Assembly: GCF_001623525.1 (NCBI RefSeq)
Contig: NZ_CP015225.1
Location: 5,654,501-5,718,500 of the forward strand
Direction of reading: 5' to 3'
From: Pseudomonas fluorescens
GTDB taxonomy: Bacteria; Pseudomonadota; Gammaproteobacteria; Pseudomonadales; Pseudomonadaceae
DNA: 64,000 bases
Shown here in pieces: positions 34,917-45,305 of this stretch. Numbering within the stretch: position 1 is the first letter of the stretch; the number at the start of each line of letters is the position of its first letter. A model generated the notes under the pieces. That model searched no databases, was not told where the DNA came from, and was given only the letters and a program-made list of their open reading frames with translations. The position numbers were made by a program, and so were the translations under genes.

Positions 34917-36632
34917 GTGAATATGAGCGACAACACTGCTTCCCCGACCACGCCGACACCTGTCGCTAAACCTGTGCGCCGTTGGCCGGCGATACTGATC
35001 GGGCTGTGCCTGGTAGCAGGTGTGGCCGCCGGGTTGGGCTGGTTCATGACCAAGCCCAAGGCGCCGCCCATGGCGTTGGCGTTGGAAAAGCTCGGCCTGA
35101 GCCGCCCCGACGGCTTGCTCGAGGCGCATTCCCTGAGCCAGTTGCCCAAGGACCTGCTGGCGGTGCCGTTCCTCAAGGCCACGCTCACCGAAGACTTCGT
35201 CTTCTATTACGAGGCCCACGCCGACCGCCTCGGGCTGATGGGCAGCCTGCGCCGGATCATCTACGAGCATGACCTCAAGTTGCAGGACAGCCTGATCGAG
35301 GAGCTTTTCGACCAGCCAGCCGATGTGGCGCTGTGGCGCGGTGCCGACGGTCGCCTCAAGGATTTTCTGTTGGTAATGGATCGCGGCGGGTTGGCCAAGG
35401 TGCTGGAGCCATTGGCCAAGGTCGCCCTGGATGATACGCAACTGAGCAAGCTCAGCGACCTGAAAGTCGGCGGTGATGACGTCGCGCTGTACCAGCTCAG
35501 CTACAACGCCAGCAAATCCCTGCTCTTCGCTTCCCATGGCGACAAGCTGGTGGTGTTGTCCAACCCGGCGAAACTCTATGACCCGGCCAACGGCCCATCG
35601 GATGAGCGCGGCAGCGTGTCGACGACCGCCCTGGCCGCCTTGCTCAATGGCGACAAACTGTTCCCCGAAGCCTTCGGCTTGCCGCCCAAGGCGCCGGAGG
35701 TCAAGCAACGTATTTCGGTCAATGCCAATGTGCTGGCCATGGGTTACCAGCGTTTCATTCCGAACTTCGCCGGGCTGCGCTTCGACATGGACGACAAGGG
35801 CTGGCACAGCTTCCTGGCCATGGACGAGCTGGAAAACCAACCGGACTTCGACTTCAAGCCGATCTGGCAAGCCATGCCCATGGGCGCCAGCGCCTGCGTT
35901 GCCTTGCCGTTGGCCGCAGAACCGCAGAAGCCGCTGTTGGTGAAACTTGGCGCCGACGAAAAAGCCGCCCAGGCCATGGTCGACCATGTGGCCGGCGCGG
36001 CAGGTCTGTGCTGGTACGCCGATTCGCGGTTGTATACACCGCTGCTGGTGGCGAGCCTGAACGAAGACGACGGCAAGCTCGACGCGGATTTGGGCAAACT
36101 GTTTGGCTCGATGGTGGGCGCCTATGAGAACAATGCCGCCGAGCACGTGTTCCCGGTCGTCGAGAAACAGGAAGGCGCAATGCACCAATGGCAGCGCCAG
36201 GTGAGCTCCAACTTCGGCCCTTACCTGGCCAAGGACTCGCTGCAACCGGACGCCATCACCGGCAAGGCATTCCTGCGCGTCAGCCTGGCGCGTCATGGTT
36301 CGACCCTGCTGTTCTCCCTCGACGACAAGCTGGTGGACAAGGCCCTCGGCACCCTCGACAAGCGCTTCCCACCCATGGCCGACGTGGTGCCCAAGGATGT
36401 GCTGATGCCGATTTATTTCGGCCCCGATGCCATGGCGCAACTGATGCAGCGTGAAACCCTCGACAGCTTGCCCCAGGACATGGAACCGGTGTTCTACAAC
36501 GCCGCGCAAACCTACCTCATCCCGAAACTGCGCACCCTGGGCGGCTATGGCAAGTACGCCCTGACGTTGCCTGCCGGCAGCGAGCCTGACGGGCACTGGC
36601 AGTGGCTGCCACTGGAATGGAAAGCGCTGTGA
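34917..36632 (+). CDS. magB: DUF2138 protein (MagB/YfaA-like), membrane-anchored
   Basis: 571 residues. A Pro/Thr-rich cytoplasmic tail of about 20 residues is followed by one membrane helix ([22 protein letters not shown]), so the bulk is periplasmic. The large domain matches the DUF2138 family of E. coli YfaA. It starts 24 bases after magA and overlaps magC by four bases (GTGA). The GTG at 34917 and the ATG at 34923 are both possible; the former is better spaced from ACAGG. A scaffold or anchor for the macroglobulin is an inference from the operon. Confidence 0.78.
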   Translation: MNMSDNTASPTTPTPVAKPVRRWPAILIGLCLVAGVAAGLGWFMTKPKAPPMALALEKLGLSRPDGLLEAHSLSQLPKDLLAVPFLKATLTEDFVFYYEAHADRLGLMGSLRRIIYEHDLKLQDSLIEELFDQPADVALWRGADGRLKDFLLVMDRGGLAKVLEPLAKVALDDTQLSKLSDLKVGGDDVALYQLSYNASKSLLFASHGDKLVVLSNPAKLYDPANGPSDERGSVSTTALAALLNGDKLFPEAFGLPPKAPEVKQRISVNANVLAMGYQRFIPNFAGLRFDMDDKGWHSFLAMDELENQPDFDFKPIWQAMPMGASACVALPLAAEPQKPLLVKLGADEKAAQAMVDHVAGAAGLCWYADSRLYTPLLVASLNEDDGKLDADLGKLFGSMVGAYENNAAEHVFPVVEKQEGAMHQWQRQVSSNFGPYLAKDSLQPDAITGKAFLRVSLARHGSTLLFSLDDKLVDKALGTLDKRFPPMADVVPKDVLMPIYFGPDAMAQLMQRETLDSLPQDMEPVFYNAAQTYLIPKLRTLGGYGKYALTLPAGSEPDGHWQWLPLEWKAL

Positions 36633-37312
36633 CAGGACTGATCCGCAACCCCGGATGGGCGCTGCTGCTGGCACTGCTGTGGGGTGGGCCGGCGCTGGCC
36701 GTCGAGACGCCGCTTTCCGTCGCGGCGCGGCCTTCCGTTGAGACGCCGCCGCTGGATGTGCGGCAATCCCAGGTGTTTCGTGCCTGGTTCGTGCGCATCG
36801 CCGAGGAGCAGTTGACCAAAGGCCCGAGCCCGCGCTGGTACCAGCAAGACTGCTCCGGCCTGGTGCGGTTTGCCGCCAACGAGGCGCTGAAGGTCCACAA
36901 CGATAAGTGGCTGCGCAGCAATGGCCTGTCCAACCGCTACCTGCCGCCGGAGCTCGAACTCAGTGACGCCCAGCGGCGCCTGGCCCAGCAATGGCAGCAG
37001 GGCGGCGGCAAGGTCGGGCCCTACGTCAACGCCATCAAGCTGATCCAGTTCAACAGTCGCCTGGTGGGCCGCGATGTCGCCCAGGCCCGTCCCGGCGACC
37101 TGATGTTCTTCGATCAGGGCGACGACCAGCACCTGATGATCTGGATGGGCCGCTACATCGCCTATCACACCGGCACCACAACCCCTACCGACAACGGCAT
37201 GCGCTCCGCAAGCCTGCAACAACTCATGAACTGGAAGGACACCCGATGGATACCCGACGCAGCCAACCCCAACTTCATCGGCGTCTATCGACTCAACTTT
37301 CTCTCCCAATGA
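36629..37312 (+). CDS. magC: DUF1175 protein (MagC/YfaT-like) with NlpC/P60-like motifs
   Basis: 227 residues from a GTG overlapping the magB stop. A signal peptide (about residues 1-25) exports it. DUF1175 has no assigned activity, but the sequence shows QDCSGLVRF with Cys75 followed by PGDLMFF and [10 protein letters not shown] with His168, spaced and worded like the Cys and His motifs of NlpC/P60 and CHAP peptidoglycan amidases. That makes a papain-like peptidase or amidase plausible; the assignment is mine and unproven. The stop overlaps the macroglobulin start by four bases. ATG 36617 is an alternative start. Confidence 0.75.
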   Translation: MTGLIRNPGWALLLALLWGGPALAVETPLSVAARPSVETPPLDVRQSQVFRAWFVRIAEEQLTKGPSPRWYQQDCSGLVRFAANEALKVHNDKWLRSNGLSNRYLPPELELSDAQRRLAQQWQQGGGKVGPYVNAIKLIQFNSRLVGRDVAQARPGDLMFFDQGDDQHLMIWMGRYIAYHTGTTTPTDNGMRSASLQQLMNWKDTRWIPDAANPNFIGVYRLNFLSQ

Positions 37313-40300
37313 CCGGTGCTCGCATGCTGCGCTTGTGTTCAAAATTGCCCCTGCTGTTTGCCTTGTTGCTGGCCCCCCTCGTGAACGCCGAAGACACGGT
37401 GGCGCCCAGCGGCTACACGCCGGTGGCCGGTGAAAGTTTCTTCCTGTTGGCCGACAGCAGCTTTGCCAGCGACGAGCAGGCCATGGTCCGCCTCGAAGCG
37501 CCGGGCCGCGACTACCGCCGGTTCCGCATGGAGCCCTACGGCGGCGCCGATATCCGCGTCTACCGCATCGACAAGCCGCTGGATTTCCTCAAGCGCCAGA
37601 AGAACCTGCACCGCGTGGTCAGCGACGGCCAGTTCAAGGGCGAAGGCCTGTCGAACACCCTCGCGTACCTGTGGGACAACTGGTACCGCAAGTCTCGTCG
37701 AGTGATGCAACGGGCGTTTTCCTACGAGTCCCGCCAGCAAGTCACCGAAGAAGTGCCGGAACTGAAGATCGGTGACGCCCTGGTCGCGCCGACACCGTAT
37801 GAAGCACCGCCACAATTCGCCTTGATCCCGGGCTTGCCGGTGGTCAGCCAGTTCCGTTATCCGCTCTGGGAAGCCAAGCCGATCCAGCCGCCTGCGGGCG
37901 TCAACCTGGCCGGCTCGTCCAGTGAGTTTGTCAGCGTCGCGCCGGGCAACGTCTACGTGCCGCTGGGCCAGTTGAAGCCCGGCCTGTACCTGGTGGAAGC
38001 GCTGATCGGCAAATACCGCGCGACCACCATGGTCTTCGTCTCCAACACCGTGGCCGTGAGCAAGATTGCCGGTGATGAGTTGCTGGTCTGGGCCGCACGC
38101 AAGCATGAAGGGCGTTCGGTGCCCAAGGTCAATGTGCTGTGGACCGACGGCCTGGGCGTGATGAGCAGCGGTGCCACCGATGAAAACGGCCTGCTGCGCC
38201 TCAAACACGTTAGCCCGGAGCGTTCGTTCGTCATCGGTGAAGACGAGGAGGGCGGGGTATTCGTCTCGGAAAACTTCTACTACGACAGCGAAATCTACGA
38301 CACCAAGCTCTATGCCTTCACCGACCGGCCGCTGTACCGGCCAGGGGATTGGGTATCGCTGAAAATCGTTGGTCGTGAGTTCAAGAACGCCCGTGATTCG
38401 GTGCAACCGAGCGCCGCCGACGTCAATGTCAGCGTGCTGGACGCCACCGGCACCGAGCTGCAAACCCTGGCCCTGAAACTCGATTCCAAGGCCGGCACCC
38501 AAGGCCGTTTCCAGCTGCCGGAAAACGCTGTGGCCGGCGGCTATGAACTGCGCTTGCGCTACAAGGACCAGCTCTACAGCAGCGCCTTTCGTGTAGCCGA
38601 ATACATCAAGCCGCACTTCGAGATCGCCCTGAACCTGGCCAAGCAGGACTATCGCACCGGCGAGCCGGTCAAGGGCAACCTCGTGCTGCTGTACCCGGAC
38701 GGCAAACCGGTGGTGAATGCCACGGTGAGCCTGAGTCTGCGCGCCCAGCAACTGTCGATGGTCGATAACGAGCTGCAATACCTGGGGCAATTCCCGGTCG
38801 AGCTGACCAGCAGCGAAGTGACCACCGATGCCAAGGGCAACGCGACCCTCGACCTGCCGGCCGCCGACAAACCGAGCCGCTACACACTCACCGTGTTCGC
38901 CAGCGATGGCGCCGCGTATCGGGTCAAGACCACCAAGGAAATCCTCATCGACCGTGGCGCGGCGAATTTCCGCCTGAGTGCTCCCCAGCGGTTCAGCGCC
39001 GCCGGCCAGAAGGTGTCGTTCAGCTATGCCAACGAAGGCGGCAACGAACAAGCCAAAGCCGTGACACCCGGCAGCTACGCCTGGGTGCGCCTGGAAGACC
39101 AGAGCACTGGCGAAGGCAAGCTGGCGGCCAAGGACAAGGGCTTCAGCCTGACCTTCGACCGCCCTGGTACCTACAACCTGACGCTCAAGGACGACCACGG
39201 TCGGGTCATTGGCGCCGCCGCCCATGCAGTGACTGGTGAAGGCATCAAGGCCGTGCCGGGCACGGTCGAGATCGTCTTCGACAAGCCTGAATACAAGACC
39301 GGTGACGAAGCGCTGGCGCTGATTACCTTCCCGGAACCGGTCAGCGATGCGCTGCTGTCGCTTGAGCGGGACAAGGTCGAGGCCACGGCGCTGCTGTCCA
39401 AGGGCGGCGACTGGCTGAAGATGGAAAAACTCAGCGACACCCAATACCGCGCCCGCATTGCCGTGAGGGATAACTTTGCGCCCAACCTGACCTTCTCGGT
39501 GCTGTACACCAAGGGCGGCCAGTACAGCTTCCAGAACGCCGGCATCAAGGTGATCACGCCGCAGATCGACGTTGCCGTCGTCACCGACAAAGCCACCTAC
39601 CGCCCGGGTGACACGGTGACCGTGGACCTGAGTACCCAGTTCTCCGGCAAGGCGATCCCCGCGCACCTGACGGTCAGCGTGGTGGACGAAATGGTCTACG
39701 CCCTGCAACCGGAAGTGGCGCCGACCATCGATCAGTTCTTCTATCACCCGCGTCGCAACAACGTGCGCACCAGTGCCAGCCTGTCGTTCATCAGCTACGA
39801 CGTGGCACTGCCAGGCAGTCCTGGCGCGCCGGGCAAGGCCAACCGCAGCGAACGCGGGGTCAAGGTGCTGGAGCGGCCGCGGCGTGAAGACGTCGACACC
39901 GCTGCATGGCAACCGGAACTGGTCACCGACGCCAACGGCAAGGCCCGCTTCACCTTCAAGATGCCGGACTCCCTGACCCGCTGGCGCATCACGGCCAAGG
40001 CAATTGCCGACGACGGCCAAGTGGGCCAGAAGAAGCAGTTCATCGCCTCGGAAAAACCGCTGTACCTGAAATGGAGCGGCCCGACCCGTTTCCGCACGGG
40101 CGACAAGCCACAACTGGGCCTGTTCGCGTTCAGCCAGTCTGAAAAACCACTGAAGGCCGAGTTGCTGATCCGCTACGCCGGCGCCGAACAGCGCATGGTG
40201 GTGGACCTGAAAAACGGCATCAACTACGTGGCGCTGCCGGCCCTGGAGCTGAGCAGTGGCGACTTGAACGTGCAGCTGCAATTGAACGGCGAAACCCAGG

Positions 40301-41877
40301 ACGCCCTGGCCATGCGCTTGAACGCCAGCGGCAATGGCTGGCAAGTCACCCAGAGCCAGCGCCTCGATGTGGCGAGCGGCGACACCCCGCTGACCTTGCC
40401 GGCCGACGCCAGCGATATTCGCCTGCGCCTGGACGACAGCCCGCAAGCGTTGTTCCGTTCGGCCCTGGATGACCTGCTCAGCTACCCATACGGTGGCGTC
40501 GAGCAGACCGCCAGCCGCCTGTTGCCGTTGAGCATTGCCTATCCGACCCTGGCGTCGAACCCGCAGATCCGCGACCGCTTGCGGTTGATCATGCAAAACA
40601 GCCGCTTGCGCCTGGTGCAGATGGCCGGCCCCTCGGCGAGTTTTACCTGGTGGGGCCAGGACGGTGAGCCGGATGCATTCCTCACCGCCTATGCCTATTA
40701 CGCCGACTGGCACGCCAGCAAGGCCCTGGACCTGAGCCTGCCGCCGGAACACTGGCAACGGGTGCTGGAGGTCTACGCCAAGCAGGCCGGTGATACGCCG
40801 CTGCTGCAGCGTGCGCTGATCCTGTCGTTCGCCAAGCAGATGCAATTGCCGGTGAACACCTTGCTCAGCGGCCTGATGGACGATCTGGCGAAAGCCAGCG
40901 AAGACAGCAGCGAGAGCGTGCTGGACAGCGGTGAAGACAGCCTGGTCATGTACGCGCCGGATTCGGCCCTTGGCTTGGCCAGCGCCCGTGTCCTGACCGC
41001 GTCCCTGGCGAAACAGGCGAAGGTGCCGTTGCCGGCGGCCTTCAGCCGTCAAGCCGATGCGGCGCAACAGCAACTGGAGCTCAGTTCGCAGCCGTTCGTC
41101 GAGGCCCTGGTGTTGTCGTTGCAGGGCTTCGATCAGGCTCGCGCCACTGCATTGCTGGAGCGTGTGTTGCCGCAGCAGTCCACCTTGGAGCGGGCCCTGG
41201 CCTTGACCTGGTTGCAGCGCAGCATCGAACAGGCAGCGCCGGCCGTGGCCCTGGCACCGGGCGAAGGCTGGGCAGCCAAGCAGGGCGCGACCGGTGAAAC
41301 CTACTGGCAGTGGCAGGGCGCGCAGCTTCCAACGATGCTGACCCTGACCGGCGCCCAGGAGCGTCCATTGCAAGCGGCACTGAGCTTCCAGAGCCAGCAA
41401 CCGCCGGCAGCACCGATGGCCGTGTCCATCACCCGGCGCTTGTCGCGCCTGGTGCCGGGCGATGAGGCTTTCACCTTCAAGCTCGAAGCCGTGGGCAACA
41501 AACCGTTGTCCAGCGACAGCCTCTACCTGGATGAAGTGATCATCAACAGCAAGGCTCCGACGCCACTGCGCTACGGCATGCTCGAAGTGCCGCTGCCACC
41601 GGGCGCCGATGTGGAGCGCACCACCTGGGGTATCCAGTTGATGGGCAAGGCTGACAGCGAACCGATGTCCCTGGAAAAAGCCCGCTTCGAGCCCGGCCAG
41701 ATGGCGTATGCGGTGCCGGTGGATGCCCTCAGTGGCGAGCTGCGCCTGCGGCACTTGGTGCGCTTCTCCCAGAAAGGCCAGTTCACCTTGCCGCCGGTGC
41801 GCTTCACCCAGGTCTACGCGCCGCAACATCAGGCGCGGGAACAGAAACCGGCGCTCGGTCAGGTCACGGTCAACTGA
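37309..41877 (+). CDS. magD: Alpha-2-macroglobulin-like protein without thioester (MagD/YfaS-like)
   Basis: 1522 residues: signal peptide to about residue 28, a series of MG beta domains (YxPGDxVxxK at [16 protein letters not shown]), a bait-region stretch around 830-860 ([16 protein letters not shown]), the macroglobulin C-terminal domains and a thioester-type helical domain. At the thioester place the protein reads YGGVEQ, with Gly1063 instead of Cys, so no covalent trap can form. Such bacterial forms are thought to inhibit invading or self proteases in the periplasm. In P. aeruginosa, MagD is made in a Gac/Rsm-controlled operon and associates with the inner membrane. The start overlaps magC, and magE follows after one base. 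Confidence 0.92.
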   Translation: MTGARMLRLCSKLPLLFALLLAPLVNAEDTVAPSGYTPVAGESFFLLADSSFASDEQAMVRLEAPGRDYRRFRMEPYGGADIRVYRIDKPLDFLKRQKNLHRVVSDGQFKGEGLSNTLAYLWDNWYRKSRRVMQRAFSYESRQQVTEEVPELKIGDALVAPTPYEAPPQFALIPGLPVVSQFRYPLWEAKPIQPPAGVNLAGSSSEFVSVAPGNVYVPLGQLKPGLYLVEALIGKYRATTMVFVSNTVAVSKIAGDELLVWAARKHEGRSVPKVNVLWTDGLGVMSSGATDENGLLRLKHVSPERSFVIGEDEEGGVFVSENFYYDSEIYDTKLYAFTDRPLYRPGDWVSLKIVGREFKNARDSVQPSAADVNVSVLDATGTELQTLALKLDSKAGTQGRFQLPENAVAGGYELRLRYKDQLYSSAFRVAEYIKPHFEIALNLAKQDYRTGEPVKGNLVLLYPDGKPVVNATVSLSLRAQQLSMVDNELQYLGQFPVELTSSEVTTDAKGNATLDLPAADKPSRYTLTVFASDGAAYRVKTTKEILIDRGAANFRLSAPQRFSAAGQKVSFSYANEGGNEQAKAVTPGSYAWVRLEDQSTGEGKLAAKDKGFSLTFDRPGTYNLTLKDDHGRVIGAAAHAVTGEGIKAVPGTVEIVFDKPEYKTGDEALALITFPEPVSDALLSLERDKVEATALLSKGGDWLKMEKLSDTQYRARIAVRDNFAPNLTFSVLYTKGGQYSFQNAGIKVITPQIDVAVVTDKATYRPGDTVTVDLSTQFSGKAIPAHLTVSVVDEMVYALQPEVAPTIDQFFYHPRRNNVRTSASLSFISYDVALPGSPGAPGKANRSERGVKVLERPRREDVDTAAWQPELVTDANGKARFTFKMPDSLTRWRITAKAIADDGQVGQKKQFIASEKPLYLKWSGPTRFRTGDKPQLGLFAFSQSEKPLKAELLIRYAGAEQRMVVDLKNGINYVALPALELSSGDLNVQLQLNGETQDALAMRLNASGNGWQVTQSQRLDVASGDTPLTLPADASDIRLRLDDSPQALFRSALDDLLSYPYGGVEQTASRLLPLSIAYPTLASNPQIRDRLRLIMQNSRLRLVQMAGPSASFTWWGQDGEPDAFLTAYAYYADWHASKALDLSLPPEHWQRVLEVYAKQAGDTPLLQRALILSFAKQMQLPVNTLLSGLMDDLAKASEDSSESVLDSGEDSLVMYAPDSALGLASARVLTASLAKQAKVPLPAAFSRQADAAQQQLELSSQPFVEALVLSLQGFDQARATALLERVLPQQSTLERALALTWLQRSIEQAAPAVALAPGEGWAAKQGATGETYWQWQGAQLPTMLTLTGAQERPLQAALSFQSQQPPAAPMAVSITRRLSRLVPGDEAFTFKLEAVGNKPLSSDSLYLDEVIINSKAPTPLRYGMLEVPLPPGADVERTTWGIQLMGKADSEPMSLEKARFEPGQMAYAVPVDALSGELRLRHLVRFSQKGQFTLPPVRFTQVYAPQHQAREQKPALGQVTVN

Positions 41878-41878
41878 T

Positions 41879-43498
41879 ATGCGTTGGCCGCTGGTTGGGT
41901 GGCTGCTGTGCTTGATCCCTGCGCTGGTAACAGCGCAGGACGAGCCGTTGCGCTTGGCCTTCGACGGTCAATTGCTGCGCGTGAGCCAGACCCAGGTGCT
42001 GGATCGTCAGCCGTTGCCCGATACCTTGCAGGCGCCGCTGGGCAGTCTGTGGAAGATCTTTGTCTACGCCTGGCTGGTGGACACCGACGCCCGTGAACCG
42101 GTGTATGAATGCCGGGGGGAGTCGAAGGAAGAGGTCTATTGCTGCAGTGCCGGGCAGAGCATCGGTCGCGATCAAGCCTTGGTGAAATCTTGCGGCTTGT
42201 ATTTCGAACCGCAGCGGCTCGGGCTCTTGGCCTCGGATTGGCGCGCCTATTGGCAGGCCCGTCAGGCACCGGCCTGGTTATTGGACTTGTCCATGTTGCA
42301 ACCCCAGACTCAGGTGCCTGTCGCCGGACTGCTCAAGACCCTGGCCACGCTGCCGGCCCAGGATCAGGCGCGGCGGGTGCTGCTGGACGTGGTGCTCAAC
42401 GCGGCGGACGGGCGACTGGTCGGTGAGTTGGGCAGCCGTCTGCGGGTCAAGACCTGGAGTTGGCTGGGTGATCAGGGGCCCTCGTCCCGTCAGGGCGGTT
42501 TCGCCGGTTGGCTGGCGGACGGCACTCCGGTGTGGGCCGGTGGTCGCGGCACCAGCCAGCAGGTCTTGAAGGTCTACGGCGAAGGCTTGGCGGCGGCGCT
42601 GCCATCGCGCTGGCCGGCGGAAACCGGGCGTTGCGTGGAAGTCGGCCTGTTTGCCCGTTATCCGTTGCAACGGGTAATGGCGGGCGACCGTCCTGCCTTG
42701 CCGGGCCAACTGCGCGGCGATTACCGCGTCGAATTCAGCAACGGCAATCAATTGGACATCCACAGCGATGGCGAGCTGTTCCTGATGCCCGGCAAGCTGG
42801 TGGCGCGTCTGGACCGGGAGGAATACGTCGCCCGGGTCTTGCAGCGCGAAGCCAAGGCCGAGCCTGCCGAAGCCGCCAAGGCACTGGCGGTGGCGATACG
42901 CACCTATTTGCTGCAGAACGCCCAACGCAACGGTGATTGCCTGAGCATCGACGACAGCAGCCATCGCCAGCGTGTCGCGCCACGCCCGGCGGCGCCCGAA
43001 ACCCGCGCCATTGCCGCCTGGACCAGCGACCTGGTCCTGGCCGGAACCGATGTCACCTACCACTCTGACCAGCCTGGCCCGGACAAACTGTCCTGGGCAC
43101 AAGCGGTGGAGCAAGCCAACGCCGGCCAACGCTACGACGCCATCCTGCTGCACGCCTACCCGCGCGCCAGCCTCAGCCGCTGGGACAACCCGGTGGCATC
43201 CTGCGAAGCGCTGCCCGCCGCCCAGGACTGGCTGCTGAAGCAACGGCGGGCCTGGCGTGAGCGGCTGGAAAGTGAAGTGGGCTACAACGAGATCAGCGCT
43301 TTTGCCGTCTGCCGCGTCGCTTTCGGCCGGCCTTATGTCGACCGCGAGCGCCAGCGCATCTACGTGCGCGGCGTGCTGTCGCTGCAAGACCGCCTCGACC
43401 TGACCCATGAATATCTGCACCTGGCCTTTGAAGCTCATCCCAATGGCCAGGACGAAAACTATATCGAAGGGCTCGCCCGTCACCTCTTGCTGGAATAG
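41879..43498 (+). CDS. magE: DUF2300 protein (MagE/YfaQ-like), predicted composite cell-wall enzyme-like protein
   Basis: 539 residues with signal peptide MRWPLVGWLLCLIPALVTAQ. Three things can be seen. Residues about 25-235 look like a penicillin-binding-protein/serine beta-lactamase fold: SLWK at 56-59 (SxxK), SCG at 104-106 in the SxN place, KTW at 191-193 in the KTG place, then GGFAGWLADGTPVWAGG. Residues about 280-400 resemble SpoIID (EEYVARVLQREA, AKALAVAIRTYLL). HEYLH at 510-514 is an HExxH metal motif with acidic residues downstream. Family name DUF2300 carries no function; these readings are inference. It sits between magD and magF. Confidence 0.75.
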   Translation: MRWPLVGWLLCLIPALVTAQDEPLRLAFDGQLLRVSQTQVLDRQPLPDTLQAPLGSLWKIFVYAWLVDTDAREPVYECRGESKEEVYCCSAGQSIGRDQALVKSCGLYFEPQRLGLLASDWRAYWQARQAPAWLLDLSMLQPQTQVPVAGLLKTLATLPAQDQARRVLLDVVLNAADGRLVGELGSRLRVKTWSWLGDQGPSSRQGGFAGWLADGTPVWAGGRGTSQQVLKVYGEGLAAALPSRWPAETGRCVEVGLFARYPLQRVMAGDRPALPGQLRGDYRVEFSNGNQLDIHSDGELFLMPGKLVARLDREEYVARVLQREAKAEPAEAAKALAVAIRTYLLQNAQRNGDCLSIDDSSHRQRVAPRPAAPETRAIAAWTSDLVLAGTDVTYHSDQPGPDKLSWAQAVEQANAGQRYDAILLHAYPRASLSRWDNPVASCEALPAAQDWLLKQRRAWRERLESEVGYNEISAFAVCRVAFGRPYVDRERQRIYVRGVLSLQDRLDLTHEYLHLAFEAHPNGQDENYIEGLARHLLLE

Positions 43499-43501
43499 AC
43501 C

Positions 43502-44332
43502 ATGACACTCCGTTATCCACAGGTCTTGTTGTTGCTTTGCGCCTTGACCGCGTTGCCTCCGGCCATCGGCGCCGAGAACATCAAGCTCGACACGCCGGTC
43601 GGCGGTTGGCGCAACGGTGCGCCGGGCGGCGAGGATGAAAACTTCAGCCAGACCGTCAACTACCCGGCCTCGTCGGTCAATACGCCCCAGGGCCAAGCCA
43701 ATACCGCTCGCATCACTGGCCAGATCCAAGGCGCGCCCAAGGGCAATGCGCCGGGCCAACTCATCGTCAACGGCGTGAGCCTGCCGTTGAAGCTCGATGA
43801 GCAAGGCCGCTTCGACCGGCCATTTTCATTCCCCAACGGCAGCAACAGTGTGGAAGTACGCAGCCCCGACGGCCAACAGCGTCACCGCACGCAATTTCTC
43901 AACACCAGCGGCGGCGCCACCCCGGCCAAGCTGCGGGTGTTGCTGACCTGGGACAGTGACGGCACCGACCTGGACCTGCACCTGGTCACCCCCGATGGTG
44001 CGCACATCTGGTACGGCGACCGTGCCGTCGCCAACGGCGCCGCCCTCGACGTCGACGTCACCACCGGCTACGGCCCGGAAATCTTCGCCATGCCGGCGCC
44101 GATCAAAGGCCAGTACCTGGTGTATGTGAACTACTACGGCGGCGGTTATCGCTATCAGGACGACGGCGAGGAAGGTGAGGGCGGTGGAGAACAAGCGCAA
44201 CAAGCCCTGACCACCGCACAAGTCACAGTGATCACCGAAGAAGGCACGCCGAACGAGAAGATGGAAACCTTCGTGGTGCCGATGCGGGCGGTGGGCGAGC
44301 TGACGTTGGTCAAGAGTTTCAGTTACCCATAA
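43502..44332 (+). CDS. magF: DUF2135 protein, last gene of the mag-type operon (MagF/YfaP-like)
   Basis: 276 residues, starting three bases after magE stops. It has a signal peptide (MTLRYPQVLLLLCALTALPPAIGA) and a DUF2135 domain with LLTWDSDGTDLDLHLVTPDGAHIWYG and YLVYVNYYGGGY. It is the paralogue of the first gene in the operon, so the two bracket the cluster. A Gly/Glu-rich insert (DGEEGEGGGEQ, near residues 221-232) is unique to this copy. The Asp-rich WDxDxTDLDLH motif might bind a metal. No function is established. Confidence 0.78.
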   Translation: MTLRYPQVLLLLCALTALPPAIGAENIKLDTPVGGWRNGAPGGEDENFSQTVNYPASSVNTPQGQANTARITGQIQGAPKGNAPGQLIVNGVSLPLKLDEQGRFDRPFSFPNGSNSVEVRSPDGQQRHRTQFLNTSGGATPAKLRVLLTWDSDGTDLDLHLVTPDGAHIWYGDRAVANGAALDVDVTTGYGPEIFAMPAPIKGQYLVYVNYYGGGYRYQDDGEEGEGGGEQAQQALTTAQVTVITEEGTPNEKMETFVVPMRAVGELTLVKSFSYP

Positions 44333-44349
44333 GGCCATCCCCGGTCCCC

Positions 44350-44482
44350 TGTGGCGAGGGAGCTTGCTCCCGCTGGGCTGCGCAGCAGCCCCATCTGAAG
44401 CTGACTGCACTTTTACCTGACATACCGCGGCGCCTGCTTGGGGGGGCTTCGCGCCCCAGCGGGAGCAAGCTCCCTCGCCACA
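44350..44482. repeat. REPIN after the mag-type operon
   Basis: Two facing GTGGCGAGGGAGC-type REP elements with inner flanks GCTGCGCAGCAGCCCC and GGGGCTTCGCGCCCC. It begins 18 bases after the magF stop and may act as a 3' stabilising hairpin. Confidence 0.85.
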
Positions 44483-44512
44483 AGAGCGGTCGGTGCTTGT
44501 GATCAATAAAAT

Positions 44513-44524
44513 CTCACGCGTGAG
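44513..44524. promoter_or_regulatory. Palindrome 1 upstream of yjfI
   Basis: CTCACGCGTGAG, a perfect 12-base palindrome. An identical copy follows 46 bases later, and both stand in the promoter region of the envelope-stress operon, so an operator pair is likely. Confidence 0.6.
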
Positions 44525-44558
44525 CTATTGTGGGCTTGCGAAACTACCTGTAGTGTTT

Positions 44559-44570
44559 CTCACGCGTGAG
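44559..44570. promoter_or_regulatory. Palindrome 2 upstream of yjfI
   Basis: The second CTCACGCGTGAG copy, 24 bases before the yjfI start codon. The two share a preceding T as well; flanks otherwise differ. Confidence 0.6.
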
Positions 44571-44593
44571 TTTTTCACAGTGGGGTCAGTACC

Positions 44594-45283
44594 ATGTCAA
44601 CCAGCTCTCCATCAGATCCGCCAGACGGGTCTGTAACCGATTCAGCGAGCCGCACGGGAGAGCGCGCCAAACCCTCCGCGAAAAAGCCGTCGAGCTTCTA
44701 CATGAAGCAGATGCGCGCGGGCCTGAGTGCCGCCGGGTATGTGAAACACGAGACTTGGGTGCTTCCTGAAAACCGAAGCCTGCTCAAGCAAATGGAGAAA
44801 CAGCTACGCCAACCGATTCTGGCTGGCTCATTCATGTCGGAGAATTACATGAGCGCAGGTAATAACTGGAACATCGACCGCCTCTACAGCGCCCTTCAGG
44901 CCCTGGACGAAGTGGTCGCGAACGACATCACTCTCTCCCTCGTCCAAGGCTCCGAGTCCAGCATCAAGCTGGAAATGAATGATTTTGGCGGCCTGCCGAT
45001 CTACATCGCGGTGGTGGGTGACCAGATCATCGTCGATACCGTCCTGGTGGACGTCGAGTCGATCAACGATGTCGCGGCATTCAATGACGCCGTGCTGCGC
45101 AGCCGGGAAATGTTCCCGCTGTCGTCCATCGGCATCGAGACCATGCCCAACGGGCAAGTCGTCTACAACATCTTCGGTGCGTTGAGCGCCGACTCCAGCC
45201 TGACCAACGTCGTGACCGAGGTCAAAACCCTCGTCGACAACGTTCAGCGCGCCAGCGAAGCCTTCGAACGCTTCTTCATTTAA
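44594..45283 (+). CDS. yjfI: DUF2170 protein YjfI with an N-terminal extension
   Basis: 229 residues. The C-terminal two thirds (from about residue 75) is the DUF2170 domain of E. coli YjfI, a partner gene of PspA-like yjfJ. The N-terminal 40 residues are low-complexity (Ser/Pro/Lys). Residues about 44-75 (MRAGLSAAGYVKHETWVLPENR) resemble the start of ribbon-helix-helix proteins of the GLRKVxVWVPE type, which bind DNA. With two palindromes just upstream this suggests an autoregulator; that is inference. The yjfJ homologue follows after 22 bases. No strong ribosome-binding site is seen at 44594. Confidence 0.75.
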   Translation: MSTSSPSDPPDGSVTDSASRTGERAKPSAKKPSSFYMKQMRAGLSAAGYVKHETWVLPENRSLLKQMEKQLRQPILAGSFMSENYMSAGNNWNIDRLYSALQALDEVVANDITLSLVQGSESSIKLEMNDFGGLPIYIAVVGDQIIVDTVLVDVESINDVAAFNDAVLRSREMFPLSSIGIETMPNGQVVYNIFGALSADSSLTNVVTEVKTLVDNVQRASEAFERFFI

Positions 45284-45305
45284 TTCACCGAACAGGAACT
45301 ATCCA

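Noticed and set aside
34119..36674. An 851-codon minus-strand frame across magA and magB
   Set aside because: It is a shadow of two coupled exported proteins and crosses their boundary.
37339..41829. A 1496-codon open frame on the minus strand
   Set aside because: It is the mirror of the macroglobulin gene in GC-rich DNA; the plus-strand product has a signal peptide and recognisable domains, the minus-strand product is His/Arg/Gln-rich without motifs.
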